Shown here: positions 43,180 through 51,665 of the stretch, piece after piece
Layout of the letters: every line of letters begins with the position of its first letter
Numbering within the stretch: the first letter of the stretch is position 1
From: CAZHLD01 sp964533185
GTDB lineage: Bacteria > Acidobacteriota > Terriglobia > Acidiferrales > UBA7541
Length of the DNA stretch: 64,000 bases
Reading direction: 5' to 3'
NCBI GenBank assembly: GCA_964533185.1
Contig: CAZHLD010000008.1
Coordinates: forward strand, 24,546-88,545
Program-made: the position numbers and the translations under genes
The notes under the pieces: generated by a model
Seen by the model: the letters and a program-made list of their open reading frames with translations, nothing else
Told to the model about the DNA's origin: nothing
The model's database searches: none

Positions 43180-44091
43180 CTATAAAGCACCGAGAACTGC
43201 GTCCGCGGTGCGGGCGACCTGGACCATTTCGGCGACGTCGTGGACGCGGACGATGTGCGCGCCGCCCAAGATGGCAGCGGTGATGGTCGCCGCGGTGCCC
43301 CAGAGGCGTTCGGAAGGCGGCGCAATTGGATGCTCACCGGTCTTTCTACTGGAGGAGCCAGACACAGGCAGGAGTGCCTGTGCCACCGTCGCGCCGATGA
43401 AGGTTTTCCGCGAAGTGCCTACCAGAAGCGGATAGCCCAGCCGCGCGAGCTGGTCGAGGTGAGCCAGCAGCTCGTAGTTCTGCCGGAAACTCTTGCCGAA
43501 GCCAATCCCCGGATCGAGGATGAGCTGCTCGCGTTTGAGGCCTGCCTTGCGCGCGCGCGCGCCGGCGGCGCGCAGGCCGACGGTAACGTCGCGCAGGACG
43601 TCGCGCGCAAACGGCCGCTTCTGCATATTGCGCGGAGTGCCGCGCATGTGCATCAGGATGACCGGCAGGCGACGCGTGCGGGCGACCTCCGCCAGTTGCG
43701 GATCGGAGCGAAGGGCGGAAATGTCGTTAATGAGTTCCGCGCCGGCCAAGGCCGCCCGCAACGCAACATCGCTTTTCTGCGTGTCGATGGAGATTGGAAT
43801 TGTAAGTTTGCCGCGGAGGGCTTCGAGCACAGGTTCGACGCGAGCCAGTTCTTCTTCGGCTGAGATGCCCTCCGAACCCGGGCGCGCTGATTCGCCGCCG
43901 ATATCCAGGATGTCCGCTCCCTCGCGCTCGATGTCAAACGCGCGCGCAACAGCCGCCTCCACGCGCGCGTAAAGGCCGCCATCGGAAAAGCTGTCGGGCG
44001 TGACGTTGAGCACGCCCATCACCAGGGTGCGCTCGCCCAGCACGAGCGTGCGCGAAGGAAGGTGGAGGCGGAAGGTCCGGCGCCGTTGCAT
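43180..44091 (-). CDS. folP: dihydropteroate synthase
   Basis: Condenses 6-hydroxymethyl-dihydropterin pyrophosphate with p-aminobenzoate in folate synthesis; the target of sulfonamides. The 303 residues have VMGVLNVTPDSFSDGGLY (pterin pyrophosphate loop), ADILDIGGESARPGS, SIDTQKSDVALRAA, ELINDISA, LILDPGIGFGKSFRQN, and GYPLLVGTSRKTFIG. A Ser/Gly-rich insertion (residues about 237-255) separates the last two blocks. The C-terminus is duplicated as a remnant at 41471-41590. It reads away from ftsH, a frequent neighbour. Confidence 0.95.
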   Translation of the reverse strand: MQRRRTFRLHLPSRTLVLGERTLVMGVLNVTPDSFSDGGLYARVEAAVARAFDIEREGADILDIGGESARPGSEGISAEEELARVEPVLEALRGKLTIPISIDTQKSDVALRAALAGAELINDISALRSDPQLAEVARTRRLPVILMHMRGTPRNMQKRPFARDVLRDVTVGLRAAGARARKAGLKREQLILDPGIGFGKSFRQNYELLAHLDQLARLGYPLLVGTSRKTFIGATVAQALLPVSGSSSRKTGEHPIAPPSERLWGTAATITAAILGGAHIVRVHDVAEMVQVARTADAVLGAL

Positions 44092-44169
44092 AACCCTTAT
44101 GGAACCACAGATGCACGTGGATTAACACTGATGCAGAAAAACATCGAATGAAACCCGCTGAGGGATTCT

Positions 44170-44214
44170 TTCCGGCAAGGCCGGAATCTTCGATCGGGCC
44201 GACCGGGTCGGCCC
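44170..44214. repeat. two adjacent perfect hairpins between a VWA gene and folP
   Basis: TTCCGGC-AAG-GCCGGAA at 44170-44186 and GGGCCGAC-CGG-GTCGGCCC at 44196-44214 are perfect stems with 3-base loops. They lie in the 145-base spacer between the VWA protein (44237) and folP (44091), close to the CAGATGCACGTGGATTAA-like repeat at 44108. They could end the VWA transcript or be part of a dispersed intergenic repeat. Confidence 0.7.
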
Positions 44215-44236
44215 TCAGAATGACACATCAAGGTGG

Positions 44237-45397
44237 TCACGGCGAGGCAGAGACATAGTAGGCGACGCGGTGGGTGAGGTGCGCTCCCGTGTGGCCTTCC
44301 GATGTGAGCTCGACGCGAAGGGAGCGCCAGCCGGGGCGCGCGAGGCCTGCCGAGGGATAGTAGCCGAGGATGTACTGCGCGCCGAGGCTTTCTGCGATGC
44401 GGCGATAGACGTCGCCGAGCGCGCCGATCTCACGGAGAAAAAAGATCTGCCCGCCGACGCGGCGCACCAGCTCAGCCAGATAGAGCGTGTAATGCGGCAT
44501 TCCGGCCTCGCGCGATTTCGAAGTGACCAGCGTCTCCGAACGGTGCGCGGCCAGCCATGCTTCGGTGAAGGCGGCCGGGCGCGGCTGCGTGGTGATTGCG
44601 TACAGCTCGACCCCGCGTGCGGCGAGCGCGCGAGCCACGTCTTCGAACGTCAACCGGTCTGCGGACGCGCCCGGCCTGGGCATGGCGCTCGCCGGATCCC
44701 AGTTGAGCCCGAGGCCGGTGTCCTGTCCATCGGTGAGCAGGACGAGAGCCTTGCGGCCGGGCCGGGGCTCGCTGCCGAACAGCTCTTCTGCGGCCAGATA
44801 GACCGACTCGTAGATTTTCGACCCGCTGGCTTCCTCCGGGTCGCTCGGCAGTCCGTAGGCAGCGATAGTGCGCTCGAGCAGGGGGCGGTCGCGCGAGAAG
44901 GGCAGCACGAGGCGCGTGCGAGCGGCGAAGGTTACTACGGCGACTTCGTCCTGCGGGGCGAGGGCATGGGAGAGGGTGCGGGCGGCGTCGCGGATTTCGT
45001 CGAGATCGCGGAAGACACTGGGGCTGGTGTCCAGCACGAGCACAATGCTGGCCGCAGCGGTGGAGGCGTCAAAGTGGACGATGCGCTGCTCGACGCCGTC
45101 TTCATAGAGGCGGAAGTCCGCTGCCGCGAGGCCACGGACGGGCCAGCCTCCAGCCGCGAAGACGTTGCAGCCCACCTCGACCAGCGCGACGCGCGTGCGA
45201 ATCGTTGCCCGCCCCGCAGATGCATCGGTCGCTGCGGGGGCGTCGCGGCGCAGCTCGCCCGTGGTCGGGTCGCGGCGAAGCACGACGCCTGAATCGAGCC
45301 GCCGCGGCTTCGGCAACTTCGGCTTCTGCTGCGCGGCAACGTGCAGCGCGGGGAGCGCTGCGAGAAAGCAGACGACTACCAGTCTTTGGAGCAGCAT
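44237..45397 (-). CDS. secreted VWA-domain protein (acidobacterial VWFA-related family)
   Basis: 386 residues with signal peptide LVVVCFLAALPALHVAAQ. After a short linker the VWA domain has FDASTAAASIVLVLDTSPSVF (D-x-S-x-S), VVTFAARTRLVLPFSRD, and LVLLTDGQDTGLGLN. It ends in the conserved EIGALGDVYRRIAESLGAQYILGYYPS segment typical of this acidobacterial family. Function unknown; it lies between a zinc-ribbon protein and folP. Confidence 0.87.
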   Translation of the reverse strand: MLLQRLVVVCFLAALPALHVAAQQKPKLPKPRRLDSGVVLRRDPTTGELRRDAPAATDASAGRATIRTRVALVEVGCNVFAAGGWPVRGLAAADFRLYEDGVEQRIVHFDASTAAASIVLVLDTSPSVFRDLDEIRDAARTLSHALAPQDEVAVVTFAARTRLVLPFSRDRPLLERTIAAYGLPSDPEEASGSKIYESVYLAAEELFGSEPRPGRKALVLLTDGQDTGLGLNWDPASAMPRPGASADRLTFEDVARALAARGVELYAITTQPRPAAFTEAWLAAHRSETLVTSKSREAGMPHYTLYLAELVRRVGGQIFFLREIGALGDVYRRIAESLGAQYILGYYPSAGLARPGWRSLRVELTSEGHTGAHLTHRVAYYVSASP

Positions 45398-45433
45398 CGG
45401 AAAACAGTATGCCAGAGGAGGGAAGGGCCGGGG

Positions 45434-45739
45434 CTAGTCGAGGTCGAAATCGCGCAGGGGTTTTTCGACCGGCTTGTCTTTGGCTTTCTTCAGGCCCTCT
45501 TCGAAGAGGCGGTCGAAAACTTTCTCCTTTTTCTTCTCCGCTTCGACGGACCGGCGGAAGTGCTCTTCGCGGCGCTCGGCCTGTTCGCGGAGAAGACGCG
45601 CGGTGTCGTCCAGGTCCACATTCGGAGCGGGTCTGGGCGGAGCCTGGTGCGAGAGCACCACACCAAGCTGCAGGTCGATCATCAACCGGGCCCGGCAGCA
45701 GGGGCAGGCGACTTCGACGGTCGGAACCTTCTTCGTCAT
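45434..45739 (-). CDS. zinc-ribbon-like small protein
   Basis: 101 residues. A CPCC near residue 12 (VEVACPCCRARLMIDLQ) looks like half a zinc ribbon; the second half is a charged coiled coil (ARLLREQAERREEHFRR, EAEKKKEKVFDRLFEEGLKKAK) that ends in DFDLD. No enzyme motif. It lies between ftsH and a VWA gene, on the same strand. It may be a ribosome- or protease-associated adaptor, which is a guess. Confidence 0.75.
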   Translation of the reverse strand: MTKKVPTVEVACPCCRARLMIDLQLGVVLSHQAPPRPAPNVDLDDTARLLREQAERREEHFRRSVEAEKKKEKVFDRLFEEGLKKAKDKPVEKPLRDFDLD

Positions 45740-45860
45740 GGCGCTATTCTACGCCAAAACCCGGCGAATGGCCGATGCTGCAATCGGGAGGGAAAAGGGC
45801 GGGTACCCTTCGGCTGCGGTCAGGACAGGCTCCGGCTTGGCCCAACAGCAGAAGACTAGG

Positions 45861-47795
45861 CTAGCCCTTGGTGAAGCCGGGGGCGGGGCGCAGCTCGGGC
45901 CGCAGCGCGACGGAGCTGGGCTCCTTGCCGGGCACGGGCGGCGGAGGTGAGGGAGGCACGGGCCGGGTCTTCTCCGGCAGCGGCTTGCCTTCGATTAAGA
46001 GTTTCACCTCGTTGGCGTCGAGGACTTCGCGATCGAGCAGGGCCTGGGCGATGCGCTCAAGCTTGTCGCGGTTGGTCTCGATCACGCCGCGAGCGCCGCT
46101 GTAGGCTGAGGTGACGATCTTCTTCACTTCCTGGTCGATTTGGATGGCAGTGTCTTCGGAATAGTCGCGGTGCTGGGCGATCTCCCGGCCGAGGAAGATG
46201 GTCTCTTCCTTCTTGCCGAAGGAGAGCGGGCCCATCCCGCTCATGCCCCAGTCGCAGACCATTTGCCGGGCGATGTCGGTGGCGCGCTCGATGTCGTTGC
46301 CGGCGCCGGTGGTGAGGTGGCCGAGAAAGATTTCTTCCGCGGCGCGGCCGCCCATCAGGACCTGGAGCTGCGCCTCGAGGAACACTTTCGTGTAGGTGTG
46401 CTTGTCGTCGATGGGCAGCTGCATGGTGACGCCCAGGGCCATACCGCGCGGAATGATGGTGACCTTGTGGAGGGGGTCCGCGCCGGGCGTCATGGCGGCG
46501 GCCAGGGCGTGGCCGGCCTCGTGGTAGGCGGTGTTGCGCTTCTCCTCTTCGGAGAGGATCAGCGACTTGCGCTCGACGCCCATCAGGACCTTGTCCTTGG
46601 ACATCTCAAAGTCGGCCATGATCACAAACTTGCGGCTCTGCCGGGCGGCCCACAGCGCGGCCTCGTTGACCAGATTGGCCAGGTCGGCGCCGGAAAAGCC
46701 CGGCGTGCCGCGGGCGATGACGGAAAGTTCCACGTCCTCGGACAGCGGCACCTTGCGGGTATGCACGCGCAAGATCTCCTCGCGGCCCCTCACGTCCGGC
46801 CGGGCGACGACCACGCGGCGGTCAAAGCGGCCGGGGCGGAGCAACGCCGGGTCCAGCACGTCCGGGCGGTTGGTGGCGGCAATCAGGATGACGCCTTCGT
46901 TGGATTCGAAGCCGTCCATTTCGACCAGCAGCGCGTTGAGGGTTTGCTCGCGCTCGTCGTGGCCGCCGCCCAAGCCGGCGCCGCGGTGGCGGCCGACGGC
47001 GTCAATCTCGTCGATAAAGATGATGCAGGGAGCATTTTTCTTGCCCTGCTCGAAGAGGTCGCGCACGCGGCTGGCACCCACACCGACGAACATCTCAACA
47101 AAGTCCGAGCCAGAAATGGAGAAGAACGGGACGTTGGCCTCGCCGGCAATGGCACGGGCCAGCAGAGTTTTCCCCGTACCGGGCGGGCCCACCAGGAGCA
47201 CGCCCTTGGGGATGCGCCCGCCGAGCTTCTGGAACTTTTGCGGGTCTTTCAAGAAGTCGATGATCTCCTGCAGCTCTTCCTTGGCCTCTTCGGCGCCGGC
47301 CACGTCTTTGAAGGTGGCTTTCTTCTGCTGGGCGGTGAGCAGACGGGCGCGCGACTTGCCGAAGCTGAGGGCCTTGTTCCCGCCGGCCTGCATCTGGCGC
47401 ATCATGAAAATCCAGAAGGCAACGAGCAGAAGAATGGGCAGGCCGTTGACCAAGATGGCCACCCAGGCCCCCTGGTTCACTTCCATGATGCGCATGGGGA
47501 CTCCCTTTTCCCGGAGAGACTTCTGGAGCTCGGGAGCAAGTTCCTTAGGCATCTTCACGCCGAACTTGGAGGCAGGCTCGCGGTACTCGCCTTTCAATTC
47601 GTAGCTGTGTTGCGAGATATAGAGAGTGACTTCCTTCACGTTGCCCTTGTCTACCTGGGCGATGAACTCGCTGAAGCTGGGCTCCAGCTCGCGGGCGGTC
47701 TGGCTGCTGGCCGAGGCCATCTTCCAGAGCACCACGGCCACCAGTACCATTAGCATCCAGAAGAGAATCGTCTTGGCAGTTGAAGTCGAGTTCAC
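45861..47795 (-). CDS. ftsH: ATP-dependent zinc metalloprotease FtsH
   Basis: 644 residues: two membrane segments (ILFWMLMVLVAVVLWKMA; GLPILLLVAFWIFMM) around a periplasmic domain, then an AAA+ domain with Walker A VGPPGTGKTLLARA, Walker B IIFIDEIDAVG, SRH ATNRPDVLDPALLRPGRFDR, then the M41 protease with the zinc motif HEAGHAL and a second ligand region. It degrades membrane and short-lived cytoplasmic proteins. The C-terminus is Pro/Lys-rich. It starts 4 bases after the phosphoribosyltransferase gene, as in many bacteria. Confidence 0.97.
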   Translation of the reverse strand: MNSTSTAKTILFWMLMVLVAVVLWKMASASSQTARELEPSFSEFIAQVDKGNVKEVTLYISQHSYELKGEYREPASKFGVKMPKELAPELQKSLREKGVPMRIMEVNQGAWVAILVNGLPILLLVAFWIFMMRQMQAGGNKALSFGKSRARLLTAQQKKATFKDVAGAEEAKEELQEIIDFLKDPQKFQKLGGRIPKGVLLVGPPGTGKTLLARAIAGEANVPFFSISGSDFVEMFVGVGASRVRDLFEQGKKNAPCIIFIDEIDAVGRHRGAGLGGGHDEREQTLNALLVEMDGFESNEGVILIAATNRPDVLDPALLRPGRFDRRVVVARPDVRGREEILRVHTRKVPLSEDVELSVIARGTPGFSGADLANLVNEAALWAARQSRKFVIMADFEMSKDKVLMGVERKSLILSEEEKRNTAYHEAGHALAAAMTPGADPLHKVTIIPRGMALGVTMQLPIDDKHTYTKVFLEAQLQVLMGGRAAEEIFLGHLTTGAGNDIERATDIARQMVCDWGMSGMGPLSFGKKEETIFLGREIAQHRDYSEDTAIQIDQEVKKIVTSAYSGARGVIETNRDKLERIAQALLDREVLDANEVKLLIEGKPLPEKTRPVPPSPPPPVPGKEPSSVALRPELRPAPGFTKG

Positions 47796-47799
47796 CGGG

Positions 47800-48378
47800 T
47801 TACCTCTTCGGCCTGGCCCTGCGACCGGCCTTCCTTGCCCTCATACGGTTAGACACCGCCCGCGACCTTCCGGCCATCGCCAGGCAGGGCAGATTGCGGT
47901 ACAGCCCGTGGCGGCCCGGAAGGCCATAGCCCACCATGTAGTTAGATGCGGCCGCGAAGCCGAAGTAATCGGGCTTCAAGTCCACCTTGCGGTCCTGCGG
48001 CTTGTCCAGCAGAACAACGACACGCAACGAGCGCGGCCGGCTATCGAGTAGGCGCTTGAGCAGGAAATCCTGCGTCACGCCGGAATGCAGGACGGCATCC
48101 ACCACGAGGACGTTGCGACCACTGAGGTTGGGCTGGTGACTGAAAAAAACCTCGCGCAGATTGGGCTTAACGTCGCGCAGCTCCGAGCGCACGAAATGGC
48201 AAACCACCGGCGACTGGATCTGCCGGACCAGGTCCGCAGCGAAAACAAAAGCGTTTTCCAGCATGATCACCACGTCCACCGTGCGGCCCGAATAGTCGCG
48301 CGAAATCCGCCGGCCCAGCCGGGCCACGCAAGACTTCAGCCGCCCTGCTGAATAAACCTGCTTTAGTTCACCGCTCAC
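47800..48378 (-). CDS. hpt: hypoxanthine phosphoribosyltransferase-like protein
   Basis: 192 residues from GTG 48378; the start overlaps the tilS stop (GTGA), and conserved sequence begins at SGELKQVYSAG. It has VDVVIMLENAFVFAADLVR and the PRPP-loop region NVLVVDAVLHSGVT. In most family members that loop starts with two acidic residues (VDD/VED); here the second is Ala. KPDYFGFAAASNYMVGYGL is the family's C-terminal signature. It normally converts hypoxanthine or guanine to IMP/GMP. The tilS-hpt-ftsH order is typical. The altered loop makes the activity less certain. Confidence 0.85.
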   Translation of the reverse strand: MSGELKQVYSAGRLKSCVARLGRRISRDYSGRTVDVVIMLENAFVFAADLVRQIQSPVVCHFVRSELRDVKPNLREVFFSHQPNLSGRNVLVVDAVLHSGVTQDFLLKRLLDSRPRSLRVVVLLDKPQDRKVDLKPDYFGFAAASNYMVGYGLPGRHGLYRNLPCLAMAGRSRAVSNRMRARKAGRRARPKR

Positions 48379-49919
48379 AACTCTTCCTCGGCAATCACCA
48401 GACCAACCCGAGTGGCGGCCTGCGGAGCAAACTCCGCGGCCACCGGAAACCCCCGCGCCCAGACCAGCGACCCGTCGCTGGTCAGCACCGGCCAACCGGT
48501 GCGATCGCGGGCGGCCACCCGGCCCTCCAGCAACAGCCGCTTCAGCTTGCGGACTCGCCGCCGTCCCACGGGGCGATAGCCATCGCCCGGACGCCAGTTG
48601 CGAAGGACGAGCGGTGGGCGTAGCCGGTCAGCGTCGAGAGCGGCTGCCGAGGCCACTACAGTAGTGTCGCTCGCCGTCAGAGGCCAGTCAACGACTTTCA
48701 GGCGGAAGCGTCGCCTGATTTCCGGGACTGAAATACAGGCCGAACCTCCCTCTGTGAGATCCACTACATACTGATACGTTGAAGACGCCAAACCGGTTTC
48801 CCGCCGGGCCTGCGCCGGACGGGAACTCCCCGGGCAGGAAAAGATGAGGCGGTCGAAAACTCGCTCCGCGACCACCCCGCCGGGCAGATCTACGCGGTGG
48901 CCGCTCTCGCAGGTCGCAGCCAGGTGAATAATCTGCTCGACGTGCTGAGCGGTGAACTGCTGCCGGCTGCCCCGGACTTCTTCCAGAAGGCGGCGAATCA
49001 GGCGGCGGGTCACAGCTACAAGAGAATTGCCAGCAGCGCCTAATTCCTCTGCTGTGTCAAAGCGAAGCGGTTGGAGTAAATCTGCGGCGCGGATCGAAAG
49101 CCCGTGCGCGGTTCGCTCCATGAGCGCGGCCAGGCGATCGTCAAGCAGGCGCATCCAGAATCGCTCCTCTTCGCGAGCCAGGCCGGCCAGCCGCGCCAGA
49201 TTCTCCACCATGGCCGGCTGAAAATCGCGCTCCAGGACGGGCAACAGTTGGTGGCGGATGCGGGCACGGAGGCGAGCTTGGTCGCGGTTCGATTCGTCCT
49301 CGCGCCACTCCTGCCCTCGTGCGCGGAGATAGTCGCGCAATTCCTGGCGGCGCACGTCGAGCAGCGGCCGCACCACATGGCCGACCGCCGGATAGATACC
49401 GCCCAGACCGGTCGGCCCGGTTCCTCGCATCAGGTGCGCGAGAACGGTTTCTGCCTGGTCGTCGGCCGAATGCGCAACCGCCACGCAGTCGGCGCGGCCT
49501 TCTTCGACCAGCCGCGAAAAGAAGCCGTAGCGCAGTCGGCGTGCCGCATCCTCGAGATTCCAGCCCTCGTCGCTGGCGCGCCCGGCGACGTCTTCGCGCG
49601 CAGCGAAGAATTCCAGCCCGTGTGAGCGCGCCAAACCGGCCACGAAGGCTTCGTCCACATCCGCGGCCGCGCCGCGAAGCTGATGGTTGAAGTGGCAAAC
49701 CAGCAAACGGACTCCAAGTTTGGGAGCGAGCTCTTCCAGCAACAGGAGCAACGCCACGGAATCGGCTCCGCCGGATACGCCCACCGCCACACGGTCGCCC
49801 GGATGCACCAGGGCGTGGCGCGTAATCGCTTCGAACACGCGCTGTTGCAGAGAGGAATGTTTTCGCGCGGCCACGGGGTGTTCCGGCAACACCGGGAACA
49901 GTTCTGCCGTACAGACCAT
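48375..49919 (-). CDS. tilS: tRNA(Ile)-lysidine synthase
   Basis: 514 residues from ATG 49919 (the frame is open further upstream but not conserved). The P-loop SGGADS (residues 49-54) of N-type PP-loop ATPases, LLVCHFNHQLRG, VAVAHSADDQAET, RPLLDVRRQELRDYLR and a C-terminal TilS domain (LVLRNWRPGDGYRPVG, LLLEGRVAARDRTGWPVL) are all there. It turns C34 of the tRNA-Ile2(CAU) into lysidine so it reads AUA; a CAT-anticodon tRNA lies 2 kb away. hpt and ftsH follow. Confidence 0.96.
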   Translation of the reverse strand: MVCTAELFPVLPEHPVAARKHSSLQQRVFEAITRHALVHPGDRVAVGVSGGADSVALLLLLEELAPKLGVRLLVCHFNHQLRGAAADVDEAFVAGLARSHGLEFFAAREDVAGRASDEGWNLEDAARRLRYGFFSRLVEEGRADCVAVAHSADDQAETVLAHLMRGTGPTGLGGIYPAVGHVVRPLLDVRRQELRDYLRARGQEWREDESNRDQARLRARIRHQLLPVLERDFQPAMVENLARLAGLAREEERFWMRLLDDRLAALMERTAHGLSIRAADLLQPLRFDTAEELGAAGNSLVAVTRRLIRRLLEEVRGSRQQFTAQHVEQIIHLAATCESGHRVDLPGGVVAERVFDRLIFSCPGSSRPAQARRETGLASSTYQYVVDLTEGGSACISVPEIRRRFRLKVVDWPLTASDTTVVASAAALDADRLRPPLVLRNWRPGDGYRPVGRRRVRKLKRLLLEGRVAARDRTGWPVLTSDGSLVWARGFPVAAEFAPQAATRVGLVIAEEEL

Positions 49920-50002
49920 GTTAACAGCGCCGCCCGATGGGAGGAAAGGGAAGGCCCGGCGATACAGGGACCCCGGCGCCGGGATGAGGGGGATTCGCTC
50001 CA

Positions 50003-50413
50003 CTAGAGCGAATTGGAAATCTGTTGGGCCATCAGGTCGCGGTTGTAGGCGATGCGCCGGTCCAGGGCGACCGCGGCAAAGTAGGCGCAGGCGTTGCGTT
50101 CGGATTCGGCCCAGTCCGCAACGCTCGGAACAAAGCGTCGCAGGACAGCGCGCAATAGACTGAGCAGGCGGTAATACCAGCGGATGGCGCGCACCTCGAA
50201 GCGGTCGTCGCCGCGCTCCGGGCAAAGCCCGACCAGCAGCATCAGCCGCGGGAACTCTTCTGCGTGGGCGGAGCGATGCTGGATGCCGGTCAGTTCGCGC
50301 GCCTCCGATGAAAGATCCACACCAGAGCAAGAAGCCACCAGAGATCGGCAGTACGAGACAAAGAACTGGAGCAGCGCGGCCACAGAGATGACGAGGATGA
50401 GCGCCGGAATCAT
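50003..50413 (-). CDS. hypothetical protein, downstream partner of the 7-TM gene
   Basis: 136 residues from ATG 50413, which overlaps the stop of the 7-TM gene (ATGA). One N-terminal hydrophobic segment (MIPALILVISVAALLQFFVSYC) is followed by Arg-rich helices (YYRLLSLLRAVLRRFVP) and NACAYFAAVALDRRIAYNRDLMAQQ. No recognised family. Translational coupling to the 7-TM gene suggests a shared role. Confidence 0.75.
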   Translation of the reverse strand: MIPALILVISVAALLQFFVSYCRSLVASCSGVDLSSEARELTGIQHRSAHAEEFPRLMLLVGLCPERGDDRFEVRAIRWYYRLLSLLRAVLRRFVPSVADWAESERNACAYFAAVALDRRIAYNRDLMAQQISNSL

Positions 50414-51108
50414 CGGTTCGGGGCCGCCACCCGGGCCGGTGCCAGCCGCGCCTCTTCCGGGATTTTCAGAAAGGTGTACGCCCAGGCCATGGGGAGCCAC
50501 AGGGCCATCAGCGGCGGAACGTAGTGCCAGACTAGGGTCAGGTTTGGGTAGAGGTTTCGCAGGGCGTAATTCGCGGCAAAGACGCTGAAGTACACTCCCA
50601 AGGCCAGAACCAATTGAATCAAGCGGGTGCGCGTCTCGCGCAGCTTGAGAATAGCGCCCCAGAGTAAGTAGGTGAGGACTAACCCGACGAAATTCATGTT
50701 CTGGCCTATTTCAACTACAAATCGGGTCGTCATCTTGTTCGGGGAACTTGCCACGACTTGGTAGGAGAAAGCAGCGGTCAAGCCAAGTAACAGAATCGCA
50801 CCGGCGCGTACCCACTTGTGTAGATCCAACTCCTGGAAGACCTGCGAGTACAAATTCATGAGGGCAAAGTACAGACAGACAGTGAGAACTGCTTCAGTAT
50901 AATAGTAGAAGTAGATATATTCGACCGAGAGAAGGCCGTACTTGAAAAAAACGACAAAGCGGCCTACCGTGAGAATCGAGGTCGCAAGCATGCACAGGTT
51001 CAGGGGGAGATAACGCTGGAGTGCGTGCCCTTTGAAGGCACACCCAACCACCAGCGCCTGAAAAAAGGCGCTCAAGAACCAAATAAAGTAATCGAATGGA
51101 CCAGGCAC
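50410..51108 (-). CDS. 7-TM integral membrane protein of unknown function
   Basis: 232 residues from GTG 51108. By hydrophobicity I count seven membrane segments (about residues 6-25, 32-52, 60-85, 98-116, 128-150, 158-178, 187-210). The EYIYFYYYTEAVLTVCLYFALMNLYSQVF stretch (tyrosine-rich start, then E-A) resembles a family of small membrane proteins common in acidobacterial genomes, as I remember it. No channel, kinase or enzyme motif. It lies 64 bases after the small secreted peptide gene and overlaps the next gene, so three genes probably form one operon. Confidence 0.8.
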   Translation of the reverse strand: MPGPFDYFIWFLSAFFQALVVGCAFKGHALQRYLPLNLCMLATSILTVGRFVVFFKYGLLSVEYIYFYYYTEAVLTVCLYFALMNLYSQVFQELDLHKWVRAGAILLLGLTAAFSYQVVASSPNKMTTRFVVEIGQNMNFVGLVLTYLLWGAILKLRETRTRLIQLVLALGVYFSVFAANYALRNLYPNLTLVWHYVPPLMALWLPMAWAYTFLKIPEEARLAPARVAAPNR

Positions 51109-51172
51109 TTTTGAGTTTCCCTTGCCCTAACGCCCGGCCCATCTCAGCGGTTTCAAACCGCCGACGCGCTAG

Positions 51173-51352
51173 TTACTGGAACCAAGGCGTTGGGGGAACC
51201 GGCCCGCCGCCGATCATCCATGGTGTGGGAGGTACTGGCCCTCCGCCAATGGCTGTCATGACCGGCCCGTCCGCGGCTACCAGGTTGCACAACCCCATCG
51301 CACCAGCCAGCACGAGCATTACGAGCAGGAACAGAAGCAAGTTCCTCTTCAT
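51173..51352 (-). CDS. 59-residue secreted peptide with tandem GGGPVPPTPW repeats
   Basis: Very short gene. ATG 51352 is preceded 4 bases upstream by GGAGGGATA, a strong ribosome-binding site, which makes the frame credible. Residues 1-28 are a signal-peptide-like basic start (MKRN), hydrophobic core (LLLFLLVMLVLAGAMGL) and VAA-D cleavage-type end. The rest is two near-perfect copies of IGGGPVPPTPW (residues 35-45 and 47-57) separated by one Met, ending FQ. It looks like an exported peptide precursor. Next come the 7-TM gene and its partner. The role could be signalling or a wall/envelope component; no homologue recognised with certainty. Confidence 0.75.
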   Translation of the reverse strand: MKRNLLLFLLVMLVLAGAMGLCNLVAADGPVMTAIGGGPVPPTPWMIGGGPVPPTPWFQ

Positions 51353-51385
51353 TATCCCTCCGAGTAGGGAAGTTACAGCGGAGGG

Positions 51386-51413
51386 ATAGTACTCTAGTAC
51401 TAGGGCTTGTCAA
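51386..51413 (-). promoter_or_regulatory. sigma-70-type promoter of the secreted-peptide operon
   Basis: On the minus strand a perfect -35 TTGACA (51408-51413) and a -10 TACTAT (51386-51391) are separated by 16 bases. The spacer contains CTAGTACTAG, a perfect palindrome that could be an operator. The promoter lies 34 bases before the ATG of the peptide gene. Confidence 0.72.
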
Positions 51414-51665
51414 GTGCGATTTGATTGTGCCTAAACGATAAACACCCCCGGTCCCGACCCTCGTGGGCCAGGCAGGTTCCATCTTGCAGCGTCAGAGTAG
51501 CGGGGGCAACTGCTTGGGTCAACGGTACTAACGTACTACCAGAAAAGGGCTTAGAGAAAGGTGGGGAGCCCTCCAAGATCCCATGAAGCCCGAACTTGCC
51601 AGGCGGGGCTGGCTTACGCTTGACACCCCAGACCGCGAGTCCTTACTATGCCGAGGATGGCTTGT

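Noticed and set aside
46140..47753. 537-codon plus-strand frame over ftsH
   Set aside because: Exact antisense of ftsH with mirrored composition; ftsH motifs on the minus strand are complete.
48375..50330. N-terminal extension of tilS to 50330
   Set aside because: The extra 137 codons are antisense-like and lie over the 50003-50413 gene; conserved start is at 49919.
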